From Actinomycetales bacterium (GTDB lineage Bacteria; Actinomycetota; Actinomycetes; Actinomycetales; Dermatophilaceae): a DNA stretch of 64,000 bases. The stretch spans positions 62,001-126,000 of the forward strand of contig JADKAO010000008.1 of the NCBI GenBank assembly GCA_016715285.1. Reading direction: 5' to 3'. Shown piece after piece: positions 44,054 to 54,148 of this stretch. Below the pieces are notes generated by a model. It saw nothing but the letters and a program-made list of their open reading frames with translations, was not told the DNA's origin and made no database searches. Position 1 is the stretch's first letter; every line of letters starts with the position of its first letter. A program made the translations under genes and the position numbers.

Positions 44054-47000
44054 CGTCCCCGGTTTCCTCGTCGTCCTCGACCGCGTTTGTCATCCCCTCG
44101 TAGTTCGCGAGCAGGGTTTGAGTGAGTGAGTGATCAGGACCAAGTGCCCGGTAAGCCGTCCTTGCGGCTTCCCCCATAGCCAGTCTGGCTTCATGTGGTC
44201 GAGCGTCAGCCCAAAGGGCTAGCGCGAGGTTGTTGCGGCTGGTCAGGGTGTCGGGGTGGTTGGGTCCGAGGATGCGTTCGCTGTCGGTGAGGGTCTGGGT
44301 GTAGAGGGGGATGGCCCGGACGAGGTCCCCGGCAGCTTGGTAGGCGCCGGCGAGGTTGTTGCCGCTGGTCAGGGTCTGAGGGTGGTCGGGGCCGAGGATG
44401 CGTTCCCGGTCGGTGAGGGTCTGGGCGAGCAGGGGGATGGCCCGGCCGAGGTCCCCGGCAGCTTGGTAGGCGAGGGCGAGGTTGTTGCGGCTGGCCAGGG
44501 TGTCGGGGTGGTCGGGGCCGAGGATGCGTTCCCGGTCGGTGAGGGTCTGGGTGAGCAGGGGGATGGCCCGGCCGAGGTCCCCGGCAGTTTGGTAGCTGAG
44601 GGCGAGGTTGTTGCGGCTGGCCAGGGTGTCGGGGTGGTCGGGGCCGAGGATGCGTTCGCTGTCGGTGAGGTTCTGGGTGTAGAGGGGGATGGCCCGGCCC
44701 AGGTCCCCAGCAGCTCGGTAGGCGCCGGCGAGGTTGTTGCGGCTGGCCAGGGTGTCGGGGTGGTCGGGGCCGAGGATGCGTTCACGGTCGGTGAGGTTCT
44801 GGGTGAACAGGGGGATGGCCCGGCCGAGGTCCCCAGCAGCTCGGTAGGCGCCGGCGAGGTTGTTGCGGCTGGTCAGGGTCTGGGGGTGGTCGGGGCCGAG
44901 GATGCGTTCGCTGTCGGTGAGGTTCTGGGTGAAAAGGGGGATGGCCCGCCCGAGGTCCCCGGCAGCTCGGTAGGCGTCGGCGAGGTTGTTGCGGCTGGCC
45001 AGGGTGTCGGGGTGGTTGGGTCCGAGGATGCGTTCCCGGTCGGTGAGGGTCTGGGTGTAGAGGGGGATGGCCCGGCCGAGGTCCCCCGCAGTTCGGTAGG
45101 CGTAGGCGAGGTTGTTGCGGCTGGTCAGGGTCTGGGGGTGGTCGGGGCCGAGGATGCGTTCGCTGTCGGTGAGGGTCTGGGTGAGAGGGGGATGGCCCGG
45201 CCGAGGTCCCCGGCAGCTTGGTAGGCGTCGGCGAGGTTGTTGCGGCTGGTCAGGGTCTGGGGGTGGTCGGGGCCGAGGATGCGTTCCCGGTCGGTGAGGG
45301 TCTGGGTGTAGAGGGGGATGGCCCGGCCGAGGTCCCCAGCAGCTCGGTAGGCGCCGGCGAGGTTGTTGCGGCCGGCCAGGGTGTCGGGGTGGTCGGGGCC
45401 GAGGATGCGTTCCCGGTCGGTGAGGGTCTGTGCGAAAAGGGGGATGGCCCGGCCGAGGTCCCCAGCGGTCTCGTAGGCGACGGCGAGGTTGTTGCGGCTG
45501 GTCAGGGTCTGGGGGTGGTCGGGGGAGTGGGGCGGTGGGGCGGGTGAGAGGGGATGGCCCGGCCGAGGTCCCCAGCGGTCTCGTAGGCGCCGGCGAGGTT
45601 GTTGCGGCTGGTCAGGGTGTCGGGGTGGTCGGGACCGAGAAGGAGCTCCCACTCTGGGATCCACGAATGAAAGGCTTCCAGCGCTTCTCCCGGCCGAAGC
45701 CGCGCCCGATGGCGAAAAAGTTCGATCGAGCTCCGAGTCGCTGCGGCATGAACAGAAGCGTCGCTACTGCCGGCGGCGGCTAACTGCAGCATCCATGCGC
45801 ACTCCGGCAGCCACCATCTATCACCAGCAATGAATAAGCCTTCGCGGCCGTTCTGGATGCAGGCTAAGTTGATGCGGTCAGCCAACTCTCGGGTGACCAG
45901 CCGGCGCAGATTGATGGCCGTGCGGTCGAGTCCACCTCGGTCCAGTTCATTCCAGGCCGCAATGGCGAAGCCGGGTTCGCGCGGTGAGAGCCACAGGGCA
46001 ACTCCTACCGCAGCCGAGGATTGGCCAGTCTCCGCCTCGCTCAACCACGCAAGCTTGAGCGCGGCCTGATGGTCGAGCGTTCCCAAGGTCGGTAGCGTCT
46101 GAGAGGAACATTCGCTAACGATGTCCGCGTGGACAGGCACGTAGGAGGCGTCAGGCCCAGGTGGGCGGTCCAGTGCGTCGAAGGTCGTTGCGTCCATCCC
46201 ACACACGACGTCCATCACGACGGCCAACTGCGCCCCGGGCGGCAAGAGTTTGAACTGCTCGTTGTAGAGCCCCTGAAGGTCTGGGGGGATGCGGGCGATG
46301 TCCGGGGGTCTAGCGGTGATGGCGCCATCGGAAGTTCGACCCCGCCGCGCCAGGAGGTCCAAGACCAGTCCGAGTGCCAGTGGGAATCGCCACCGACGGC
46401 CAATTGCTGCAACCACCTCGTCTGATGTATTGGGAAAGGCGGCTACGACCAAGGCGCCGGCTGCCGATTCGGGAAGGGAATCGATCCGCGCGAACGTGGC
46501 CCCTTCGGTCTCTAGCCAGGTCTGCATCGCGACGTTGGCGGGCTGCGCGTCGACGACCCGAGTCAGTCCCTCGGGCCATGCTGTCGTGATGATCAGAACG
46601 CGATCTCGGAACTCGGGCCGAACCAATGAAGACAGAAGGTTGAGGGTGTCGAGGTCAGCATCGTGCACGTCCTCGACTGCGACGATGAGAGGAAAGTCAG
46701 CGCTCACCAGCGCACGGATGAAGCCCAGCACGAGTTCGCTTGGGTCCTCGCGACTGCCCGTCGCCTGTCCCAGCGTCGAGTCGCCAGCGAGGCGCTCAGC
46801 TCGCTCTCTTGCGGACTGCGTCTCGCGGAGCGCCTTCCTCACTCCGCGCAGGGCAAGCCCGCCGAATGGCACCGCCTGACCGGCGAGCTCCGCTAGGAGC
46901 GCGGCCGCAGCCTCGGACATGCCCTCCTCGTGGACCGCACTGGCGGCCTGCTTGGCCAGCCGTGCTGACCCGCGCGCCCACTTCTCTGGGCCGGCCGCCG

Positions 47001-47478
47001 CTCGGCTCCAACCAAATTGCGCAGGCTCCCGGTGCTGTAGGAGGCGATCTGCCGCCAAATCTACGGCGTCTAGATAGGCGGACGAGGTGCGCTGACAGTC
47101 AATCGACCACCAGAGGAAATCGGGAACTGAGCGGGGAGGCCAATGGAAGTCTGCGGGCGGTCCCAACACCTTCCGATAGGCAAGTGCATCGATTCCAACC
47201 CGATCAAGCGGGACATCAGACTCGTGGTCAGGGCCAAGCGGCGGCCAATATCCGGGCTGAGACTGCCCGTCCCTCAAGGAGCGGTAGAGCTCGCGGACGA
47301 TACGCGATTTGCCTGAGCCACTCTGCCCAGTAAGGACGACCAGTCCGCCCGCACCCGGGCGCAATCGACGCCGACCCGTGGATTCGTCGACCACAAAACG
47401 CGACCGCAATCCCTGGAGAATCTCGAGATGCTGTTCGCCAACGAGTTTCGGTTCCAAGCGCGGTCCATGCGAAGGCAT
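44046..47478 (-). pseudogene. P-loop ATPase with twelve TPR repeats, two frameshifts as read
   Basis: From ATG 47478 the protein starts with a nucleotide-binding domain: Walker A VLTGQSGSGKSRIVREL near residue 53, Walker B LIVAVEDVHDADLDTLNLLS near 268, then a helical region (ELFRHRARLRPGEALEAFHS). The C-terminal part is about twelve 42-residue TPR units of the kinesin-light-chain type (HPDTLASRNNLAGAYRAAGD, LGRAIPLYTQTL), nearly identical at the DNA level with 126-bp period. The frame breaks at about 45520-45555 (a rearranged repeat) and 45180-45190 (one base missing); the last eight repeats end at TGA 44046. The layout resembles STAND-type signalling or defence ATPases. It could be a pseudogene, a sequencing artefact or a switchable gene. 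Confidence 0.75.
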
Positions 47479-47692
47479 AACGAAAACATAGGACTTCAGG
47501 CAGCCGAGCGGGGATACGAGAGTTGTGAAGTCCAACGGAGCCACGGGATGGGAGGTGGGTGGACGGCATACGGGAGCTGTGGCTGCGGAGCCAGAGCCTG
47601 GGCAGATCCGGGACCATCGCCAGGTTGCGAGACCCTCGCAGACGCGGTGAGATTCGAAGGACGCGCAGTTTTTCGCCCGGAAGGTTTGACCT

Positions 47693-49315
47693 ATGTCCCT
47701 CTCCATCAGCAGCGGCCCCACCGACACCCCGCTCCTCGAGCAAACGATCAGCGCCAACCTCGACGCCACGGTCGCGAAGTTCGGCGACCGCGAGGCCATG
47801 GTCGACGTCGCCGCAGGCCGTCGCTGGACGTATGCCGAGTTCGCCCGTGACGTGGACGCGCTCGCGCGCGGCTTCATCGGGGCGGGCGTCGTCAAGGGCG
47901 ACCGCGTCGGCATCTGGGCACCCAACTGCGCCGAGTGGACGCTTGTGCAGTATGCGACCGCAAAGATGGGCGCGATCCTCGTCAACATCAACCCGGCATA
48001 CCGGACGCATGAACTCCAATACGTCCTCAACCAAGCGGGCATCCGGGTCCTGGTCGCGGCGCCGTCGTTCAAGACGAGCGACTACGCCGGGATGATCGAA
48101 GAAGTCCGCAGTGAGGTGCCGACCCTCGAGCAGGTCGTGCTCTTTGGCCGCGAATCGTGGGACGCGCTCTGGGCCGCGGGTGAGTCGGTGACCCAGGAGC
48201 AACTCGAGGAGATCGCTGCGGGCCTCGACCACAACGACCCGATCAACATCCAATACACCTCTGGCACAACGGGATTCCCCAAGGGTGCCACGCTCAGCCA
48301 CCGCAACATCCTCAACAATGGCTTCTTCGTCGGCGAGCTCTGCAAATACACCGAAGTCGACCGGATTTGCATCCCCGTGCCCTTCTACCACTGCTTCGGC
48401 ATGGTCATGGGCAATCTCGCCGCCACCTCCCACGGCGCGTGCATGGTCATCCCGGCCCCCGGCTTTGACCCCGCGCTGACCATCGAGGCCGTGCGCGACG
48501 AGAAGTGCACCTCGCTCTATGGCGTCCCCACGATGTTCGTCGCCGAATGGCAGCTCATCGAAGACGGCAAATACGACATCTCGGCCCTAGAGTCCGTCCG
48601 CACGGGCATCATGGCCGGCTCACCCTGCCCCGCCGAACTCATGAAAAAGGTCATCGCCGCCGGCATCGACGAGATGACCATTTGTTACGGCATGACCGAG
48701 ACGTCCCCCGTCTCAACGCAGACCCGCACCGATGACAGCTTCGACCACAAGGTCAACACGGTCGGGCCGGTCGGCCCGCACATCGAGATCAAGATTGTCG
48801 ACCCGTCGACCGGCGAGACCGTCCCGCGCGGACAGTCGGGCGAGTTCATGACCAAGGGCTATTCGGTCATGCTCGGCTACTGGAACCAGCCCGACAAGAC
48901 GGCCGAGGCGCTCGTCGACGGCTGGATGATGACCGGTGACCTCGCGGTCATGGACGAGGACGGCTTCGTCCAGATCACCGGCCGGATCAAGGACATGGTC
49001 ATCCGCGGCGGCGAAAACATCTACCCGCGCGAGATCGAGGAGTTCCTCTACACCCACCCCGACATCCTCGACGCGCAGGTCATCGGCGTGCCCGACAAGA
49101 AGTACGGCGAAGAGCTGTGCGCCTGGGTCCGCATGAAGCCCGGAGCCGAGCCGGTCACCGCGGCGTCGATCCGCGAGTTCGCGACCGGCAAGTTGGCGCA
49201 CTACAAGATCCCGCGTTACGTCGAGATCGTCGACGACTTCCCGATGACGGTGACGGGCAAGGTGCGCAAGATCGAAATGCGCGAAATGTCTGCTGCGCGT
49301 TTGGGTCTCATCTAA
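47693..49315 (+). CDS. Fatty acyl-CoA synthetase (AMP-binding)
   Basis: 540 residues that activate a fatty acid to acyl-CoA through an acyl-AMP. Motifs: IQYTSGTTGFPKGATLSHRN (P-loop), ICYGMTETSPVS, GWMMTGDLAVMDEDGFVQIT, GRIKDMVIRGGENIYPREIE and the catalytic lysine in VTGKVRKIEMRE. The length and the NINPAYRTHELQYVL segment match the FadD35/ACSF2-like group. GGAAGG precedes the ATG. It stands alone, divergent from the TPR gene across 214 bp. Confidence 0.92.
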   Translation: MSLSISSGPTDTPLLEQTISANLDATVAKFGDREAMVDVAAGRRWTYAEFARDVDALARGFIGAGVVKGDRVGIWAPNCAEWTLVQYATAKMGAILVNINPAYRTHELQYVLNQAGIRVLVAAPSFKTSDYAGMIEEVRSEVPTLEQVVLFGRESWDALWAAGESVTQEQLEEIAAGLDHNDPINIQYTSGTTGFPKGATLSHRNILNNGFFVGELCKYTEVDRICIPVPFYHCFGMVMGNLAATSHGACMVIPAPGFDPALTIEAVRDEKCTSLYGVPTMFVAEWQLIEDGKYDISALESVRTGIMAGSPCPAELMKKVIAAGIDEMTICYGMTETSPVSTQTRTDDSFDHKVNTVGPVGPHIEIKIVDPSTGETVPRGQSGEFMTKGYSVMLGYWNQPDKTAEALVDGWMMTGDLAVMDEDGFVQITGRIKDMVIRGGENIYPREIEEFLYTHPDILDAQVIGVPDKKYGEELCAWVRMKPGAEPVTAASIREFATGKLAHYKIPRYVEIVDDFPMTVTGKVRKIEMREMSAARLGLI

Positions 49316-49431
49316 GGCGCGGTTTGAGCGTGTGAGCGCCGGGTATGGGCTCTCCGTGGTGACTTGCACGGTATCTTGCGGGAGGGCGCGCTTCCCGTGC
49401 GTGCTTGCCTCCACCACATGAGGGAGTGGAC

Positions 49432-51557
49432 ATGCCCAGCAATGTCATCCTGTTGGTACTGCTACTGCTCGTGCTCGCCATCGTCATCGCCTTGGTGATG
49501 CGCGGTCGGCGCGGCAGCAGCAACCACGAGATCGACGCCGACGCCGCCTACCAACGCCCCGCAGGGGACCTCGGAGCTGCCGCAGCCGCTGGGGCAGCTG
49601 GCCTCGCCGGGGCCGCAGGCTCACGAGCAGCGGGTATGCCGGGTGCGAGCGTCCCAGCCGAAGCGGACTCCGCGTCCGACGTGCTCTGGGCCGAACCGGC
49701 GGTGGCATCTCACTCCGAGCCAGAGCCGGAGTATGCCGGCGACGCGGCCTCCGAGTTTGCCCCCGACGTTGTCGAGTCCGATGTGGCGGAGACGTTCGAA
49801 CAGGCTGGGCTGCTGGAGTCTTCAGAGCCTGACGTCGAGGCTGATCCTGGCGTAGCCCCCGCGGCTGAAGAGGGCGTGTCCGATGACGAGGTTCTCGAAA
49901 GCACGCCATTGGGTGTGCTGGAGCCGGTCGAGGGTGACGACGTCGAGCTCTCCGAAGGTGCCGAACTCTCCGAAGGTGGCGAACTTTCGGAAGCTGCCGA
50001 ACTCTCCGAAGGTGCCGAGGTCACCGAGGCGCATGAGGTCCTCGAAAGCACGCCATTGGGTGTGCTGGAGCCGCTCGAGGGCGACGACGCCGAGATCGTC
50101 GAAGGTGCCGAGTTCACCGAAGGTGCCGAGATCACGCCGGCTGTGGACCGTGCTGACCAGCACCCGGTGGTCGAGCCGATCGACCTCGCCGACGTGGATG
50201 AAGCTCATGTGACCGAGAGCCCAGAGAGCGCAGAGGAGGTCCGCGCCGAGGTCGAGGACGTGTGGACCCCCGCCGAGGGACCGATCCGCCCTTCGGCCGC
50301 CGACGAAGCTGCAGCCGCAGCCTTGGCTCGGATCAGCGGTGAAGCGCCTCCGCTGGTGCCGGCTACCTATGGGCTCGACATCGACAAAGCCGAGCCGGGA
50401 GAAGCTCAAAACAACGATGCAGCTGAGGCTGCTGCCGACGACCTCGCCGCCGAGGATCTGGTCGCCGAGGATCTGGTCGCCGATAGCTCCGCTCCCGACG
50501 AATCCGACGAGGTGGATGTCAACGTCATCGAACCCGAGACTGCCGAAGCCGCCCAACCTTTCGACGACTGGGCATCGGCCCGCGACGAAGCCGTAGGCGC
50601 GGATCACTCGGATGAGCCCTCGCCTGAGAATGGGGGTGCGGTCGCCGCCGACCCGGTCGCTGACTTGTTCCGCCGGATGGACGAGCACCGGGAAGCGCAG
50701 GCTGAGCAGGCTGCACTCGCAGAGACTGCCGAGCCAGCTGAGACGGCTGCCGAGCCAACTGAGGCGACGGATGAGTCAGTCGACGTTGAGGCTGGCGCGG
50801 ATGTCGCCGAAGAGGTTCCGGCCGAGGAAGCACTCGTCGAAGAGCCCGCCCAGGCCGACGAATCTGCTGGTGAGTCCGCCCCCGCGCAGTTCGCGGCGAG
50901 TGAGACGGGGGGTGCAGACGCAGCAGACGATGACCCGGTCGCGGCGCTCCTGCGCAAAATGGCCGCCCAGCGTGACGAGATCGCGGCCGCCAAGGTCGCG
51001 CTGCCGCGGCGCCTGCTGCTGCGACAGCGCCCGAGGGTCACGACCATGAGGGTCACGACCATGAGGGTCACGACCATGAGGGTCACGACCATGAGGGTCG
51101 CGACCATGAGGGTCGCGACCATGAGGGTCACGACCATGAGGGTCACGACCATGAGGGTCACGACCATGAGGGTCACGACCATGAGGGTCACGACCATGAG
51201 GGTCACGACCATGAGGGTCACGACCATGAGGGTCACGACCATGAGGGTCACGACCATGAGGGTCACGACCATGAGGGTCACGACCATGAGGATTCTTCTG
51301 AAGAGCCTTCAGTTGAGGCAGGCCCTCGCGAAGTCTCTGGAGGCGACGAAGTCCAGGACGGTGGGTACGGCTGGGGATCAGCTGCCCCCATCTGGGACGG
51401 CGCGATGCCGCTGGGGCACCCCGTCAAGGCCAACCGCGCTCGGATGCAGTGCCAGGCCCCAGGCGACGAGTGGTACGGCCAGATCATCCCCGATGTCTGG
51501 TTTGTCGACATCGAGACGGCGCAGCGCTGCGGCTTCCGCCACGGCGACGGCAACTGA
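49432..51557 (+). pseudogene. Membrane-anchored acidic repeat protein with sunset domain (one frameshift)
   Basis: ATG 49432 has AGGGAG upstream. Residues 5-25 form a membrane helix (ILLVLLLLVLAIVIALVM), then about 500 very acidic residues with a repeated block (VLESTPLGVLEP twice). Near 51002 the frame must shift by one base to continue; there follow 17 copies of Glu-Gly-His/Arg-Asp-His and a C-terminal sunset domain (HPVKANRARMQCQAPGDEWY, GQIIPDVWFVDIETAQRCGF) ending at TGA 51557. The sunset domain and the histidine-rich repeats only make sense in this shifted frame. A missing base around gtcgcg/ctgccg would explain it. The histidine repeats may bind metal. Confidence 0.7.
51033..51287 (+). 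repeat. Seventeen tandem copies of a 15-bp repeat
   Basis: gagggtcacgaccat is repeated 17 times without gaps; two neighbouring copies have gtcgcg in place of gtcacg. In the sunset-protein frame each unit encodes EGHDH (two units EGRDH). Such arrays expand and contract by replication slippage. Confidence 0.9.
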
Positions 51558-51583
51558 GACCGCCAATCACAGAGCCACACACA

Positions 51584-51617
51584 GAAGGGGGCGGGTGCAC
51601 CAGCACCCGCCCCCTTC
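51584..51617. terminator. Terminator-like hairpin after the sunset gene
   Basis: GAAGGGGGCGGGTGC and its exact complement GCACCCGCCCCCTTC form a perfect 15-bp stem with the loop acca. There is no long T run, but the stem is very stable and lies 27 bp after the stop codon. Confidence 0.7.
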
Positions 51618-52061
51618 GGCCTTGCTCATCCCCACAGAGCGCACCCAATCTCCCGTATGCCGTCCGCCCACCCCCCTCACGCCACGTCATGCGCTCGCTT
51701 CACCGAGGGAAGCCGCACTTCACTGAGGGTGCAGTGTCAGCGGGGCGCGGCCAACCTCAGCGAAGCCGAGCGTGCAGCCAGACCACCTGGTCTTCCACGC
51801 ACCTTGGCCTGAGGTGGGCGCCAACGGGCGCAGCGGGGCGCGGCCAGCCTCAGCGAAGCCGAGCGTGCGGCCAGACCACCAGGACTTCTCGGCAGCGGGT
51901 GCCGGGGGCGCGGAGCGGGGCGAAGCGGGCCAACCTCAGCGCGCTGGCCTGTGGGACCAACGGCGCAGCGGCCGCCGGTCAAGGCGCGCACAGGCGACAA
52001 GGAGGCCCCAAGGACCAGTCGCGCTGGTCGTCTATCACTCCAGCACCCTCGGGTAGTGCGG
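51618..52061. other. Noncoding region with 53-bp direct repeats
   Basis: No gene is supported. A 53-bp unit at 51738-51790 recurs at 51831-51883 with four differences (unit begins cagcggggcgcggcca), and part of it again near 51910-51940. The repeats contain the phrase cagcgaagccgagcgtgc. Their role is unknown. Confidence 0.6.
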
Positions 52062-53234
52062 TCACCGGCACCACCGTGGCACCAAAGCGCAGCCCAGCCC
52101 GCCAGACCCACACCGACCTCGGCCCGGCTCCCTGCCAGCCGTGACACCGTCGGCCGGCACGATCTCGCAGCGCAACTCGTCGCGGTGATCGACGCGGTCG
52201 ATAACGAAACGGTATGCCGCGACACCCGGCATACCGGCCATCACCGCAGCTGCCTGGCGAGGATGCAGGAACATCCCGCGCACCTTGACCGCGGCACCGA
52301 CGCGCCCCAGCACGCCAGCGAGCCGCAACGACCCATCGGGCCCGAGTGTCCACGCCGACAGGTCGCCCGTCCCAAACCGGATCACCGGATACTCGGGCCG
52401 CAGCAGCGTCACCACGACCTGGCCCTCGCCTTCGGTGACCGGCATACCGGTGTCGAGGTCGCAGACTTGCACGAGCACGCCCGGCGCGGGCACGAGCCCG
52501 TCCCCGGCCGAGGTTTCATAGCCGATCAGCCCCGCCTCCGCGGTCCCATAGGCCATCAGCACGGTCTCGACCCGCTCACGCAACGCAGCGCGCAGGGAGT
52601 CCGGGAGCGGCTCGGCGGTGACCAAAGCGCGCTGTAACGTCCACCGCGACGGCTCCAGTCCCAGCGTGTCGAAGCGGTCGACAATCGCTTTGAGATAGCT
52701 CGGCAAACCGGTGTATGCCGTCACCCCGAGGTCCGCGATCGCGCGCGCCTGCAGGTCCTGGTTGCCGATCCCTCCGGGCAGGACGCGAGCGCCGAGGGCG
52801 AGCGCGCCCTCCTCGAACATCGCACCAGCGGGGGAGAGGTGATAGCCAAAACAGTTGAGGACGAGGTCGTCCGCGCCCATCCCCGCTGCCTGGAGCGCGG
52901 GCGCCCAACGCCACGGGTCGGCGCCGTCGAGCTGGGGTTCATAGAGGGGTCCGGGTGACTGGAACACCCGGCGGATCACCGCTCCGGGCGCGACCAGGCC
53001 ACCAAACGGTGGGTCGGCCAGCTGGTGGGCGAGCACGTCATCTTTGGAGAGAACGGGGATGGAGCTGAGGCGCGAGGCGAGCGCGTCGCCCGCCACCTCA
53101 GCCCCAATCCCGTTCTCTGCCAATCGTTGGGCCACTGCTGGCACGAGCGCCCGGGCGCGGTCAACCACCGAGGCAACGTCGGGAGCCAACCGGGCGGCAT
53201 ACTCCGTGACGGCAGCGTGAAGCAGCCCGGACAT
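52062..53234 (-). CDS. Phenylacetate-CoA ligase (PaaK)-like adenylate-forming enzyme
   Basis: 390 residues. Recognisable parts are LVLNCFGYHLSPAGAMFEEG, TAYTGLPSYLKAIVDRFDTL, LMAYGTAEAGLIGYETSAGD, YPVIRFGTGDLSAWTLGPDG and LAGVLGRVGAAVKVRGMFLH. It would activate an aromatic or similar acid as CoA thioester. The P-loop region (FQSPGPLYEPQ) is weak against the usual SSGTTGxP. The C-terminus is short (family about 430 residues) and ends in an arginine-glycine-rich tail (GREPGRGRCGSGGLG), so a 3' frameshift is likely. It is the last gene of the liv operon, 11 bp after livF. Confidence 0.75.
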   Translation of the reverse strand: MSGLLHAAVTEYAARLAPDVASVVDRARALVPAVAQRLAENGIGAEVAGDALASRLSSIPVLSKDDVLAHQLADPPFGGLVAPGAVIRRVFQSPGPLYEPQLDGADPWRWAPALQAAGMGADDLVLNCFGYHLSPAGAMFEEGALALGARVLPGGIGNQDLQARAIADLGVTAYTGLPSYLKAIVDRFDTLGLEPSRWTLQRALVTAEPLPDSLRAALRERVETVLMAYGTAEAGLIGYETSAGDGLVPAPGVLVQVCDLDTGMPVTEGEGQVVVTLLRPEYPVIRFGTGDLSAWTLGPDGSLRLAGVLGRVGAAVKVRGMFLHPRQAAAVMAGMPGVAAYRFVIDRVDHRDELRCEIVPADGVTAGREPGRGRCGSGGLGCALVPRWCR

Positions 53235-53245
53235 GGGTCTCCCTC

Positions 53246-54148
53246 CTAGAGCCAGCGCTTGCGGCGCTTGTAGTGCTTGACGTCACGGAAGCTCTTGCGA
53301 TTGCCCGAGTCACCGAGGCCGAGGTAGAACTCTTTGACGTCAGGGTTCTCGCGGAGGTCCTGCGCCGAGCCCTCCAACACGATGCGGCCCTGCTCCATGA
53401 TGTAACCGTGGTCGGCGACTTCGAGCGCCCGACGGGCGTTCTGCTCGATGACCAGGACCGTGAGGCCCAGCTCTTCGTTGATCTGCTTGATGAAGCCGAA
53501 GATGTCCTTGACCAGCAGCGGGGCCAGACCGAGCGACGGCTCGTCAAGCATGAGCAGCCGCGGCTTGGACATCAGCGCCCGGCCGATCGCGAGCATTTGC
53601 TGCTCGCCACCAGAGAGGTAGCCAGCCACGCGAGCGGTCATGTCACCGAGCTTGGGCAGCAGCCGGTAGACCTGCTTGAGGTCGGCAGCCTCGCCGCCGC
53701 CGCGGAAGTACGCGCCGGCGAGGAGGTTCTCCTGCACGGTCAGGTGCTCGAAGACGTGCCGGCCCTCCATACAAAGCGACAGACCGAGCTTGACTCGAGC
53801 CGCGGCGTCGAGGTGGGTGATGTCCTGGCCGTCAAAGACGATCGAGCCATCGGTCACCTCGCCATGCTCGGTGGGCAGCAGCCCGCTGATCGCCTTGAGC
53901 GTCGTCGACTTGCCGGCACCGTTGGAACCGAGCAGTGCCACGATCTTGCCTTGCGGCACGGCCAACGACATGCCACGCAGCACGAGGATGACGTCGTCAT
54001 AGATGACTTCGATGTTGTTGAGGGTGAGCAGGTCCGAGCCTGCGGCGGCGGCCGCGGCGGCCCCACCGGGGGCCGTCGCGACACTGCCGGATCCGGGGGC
54101 GACCGGCATACCGGCCGCCCCCTTCACACCCTGATCTGAGGTGGTCAC
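53246..54148 (-). CDS. livF: Branched-chain amino acid-type ABC transporter ATPase LivF
   Basis: 300 residues. Walker A ALLGSNGAGKSTTLKAI, signature GYLSGGEQQMLAIGRAL, Walker B RLLMLDEPSLGLAP and LVIEQNARRALEVADHGYIM are typical of LivF. It has an alanine/glycine-rich N-terminal extension of about 38 residues. The GTG start overlaps the livK stop. It works with LivG to power the LivHM channel. Confidence 0.92.
   Translation of the reverse strand: MTTSDQGVKGAAGMPVAPGSGSVATAPGGAAAAAAAGSDLLTLNNIEVIYDDVILVLRGMSLAVPQGKIVALLGSNGAGKSTTLKAISGLLPTEHGEVTDGSIVFDGQDITHLDAAARVKLGLSLCMEGRHVFEHLTVQENLLAGAYFRGGGEAADLKQVYRLLPKLGDMTARVAGYLSGGEQQMLAIGRALMSKPRLLMLDEPSLGLAPLLVKDIFGFIKQINEELGLTVLVIEQNARRALEVADHGYIMEQGRIVLEGSAQDLRENPDVKEFYLGLGDSGNRKSFRDVKHYKRRKRWL

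Noticed and set aside
44256..45224. Long + strand reading frame of glycine/valine/glutamate repeats
   Set aside because: It is the antisense of the TPR repeat array; TPR consensus residues appear only on the - strand.
44200..45650. CRISPR-like or satellite repeat of 126-bp period
   Set aside because: The period equals 42 codons and encodes TPR helices; there are no unique spacers.
51033..51287. CRISPR array
   Set aside because: Units are 15 bp and contiguous, with no spacers, and lie in a coding frame.
49405..51726. Single long frame ending in Met-Arg-Val-Thr-Thr repeats and a basic tail
   Set aside because: The sunset domain and the EGHDH repeats are in the neighbouring frame; the part after about 51002 in this frame has no protein-like pattern.
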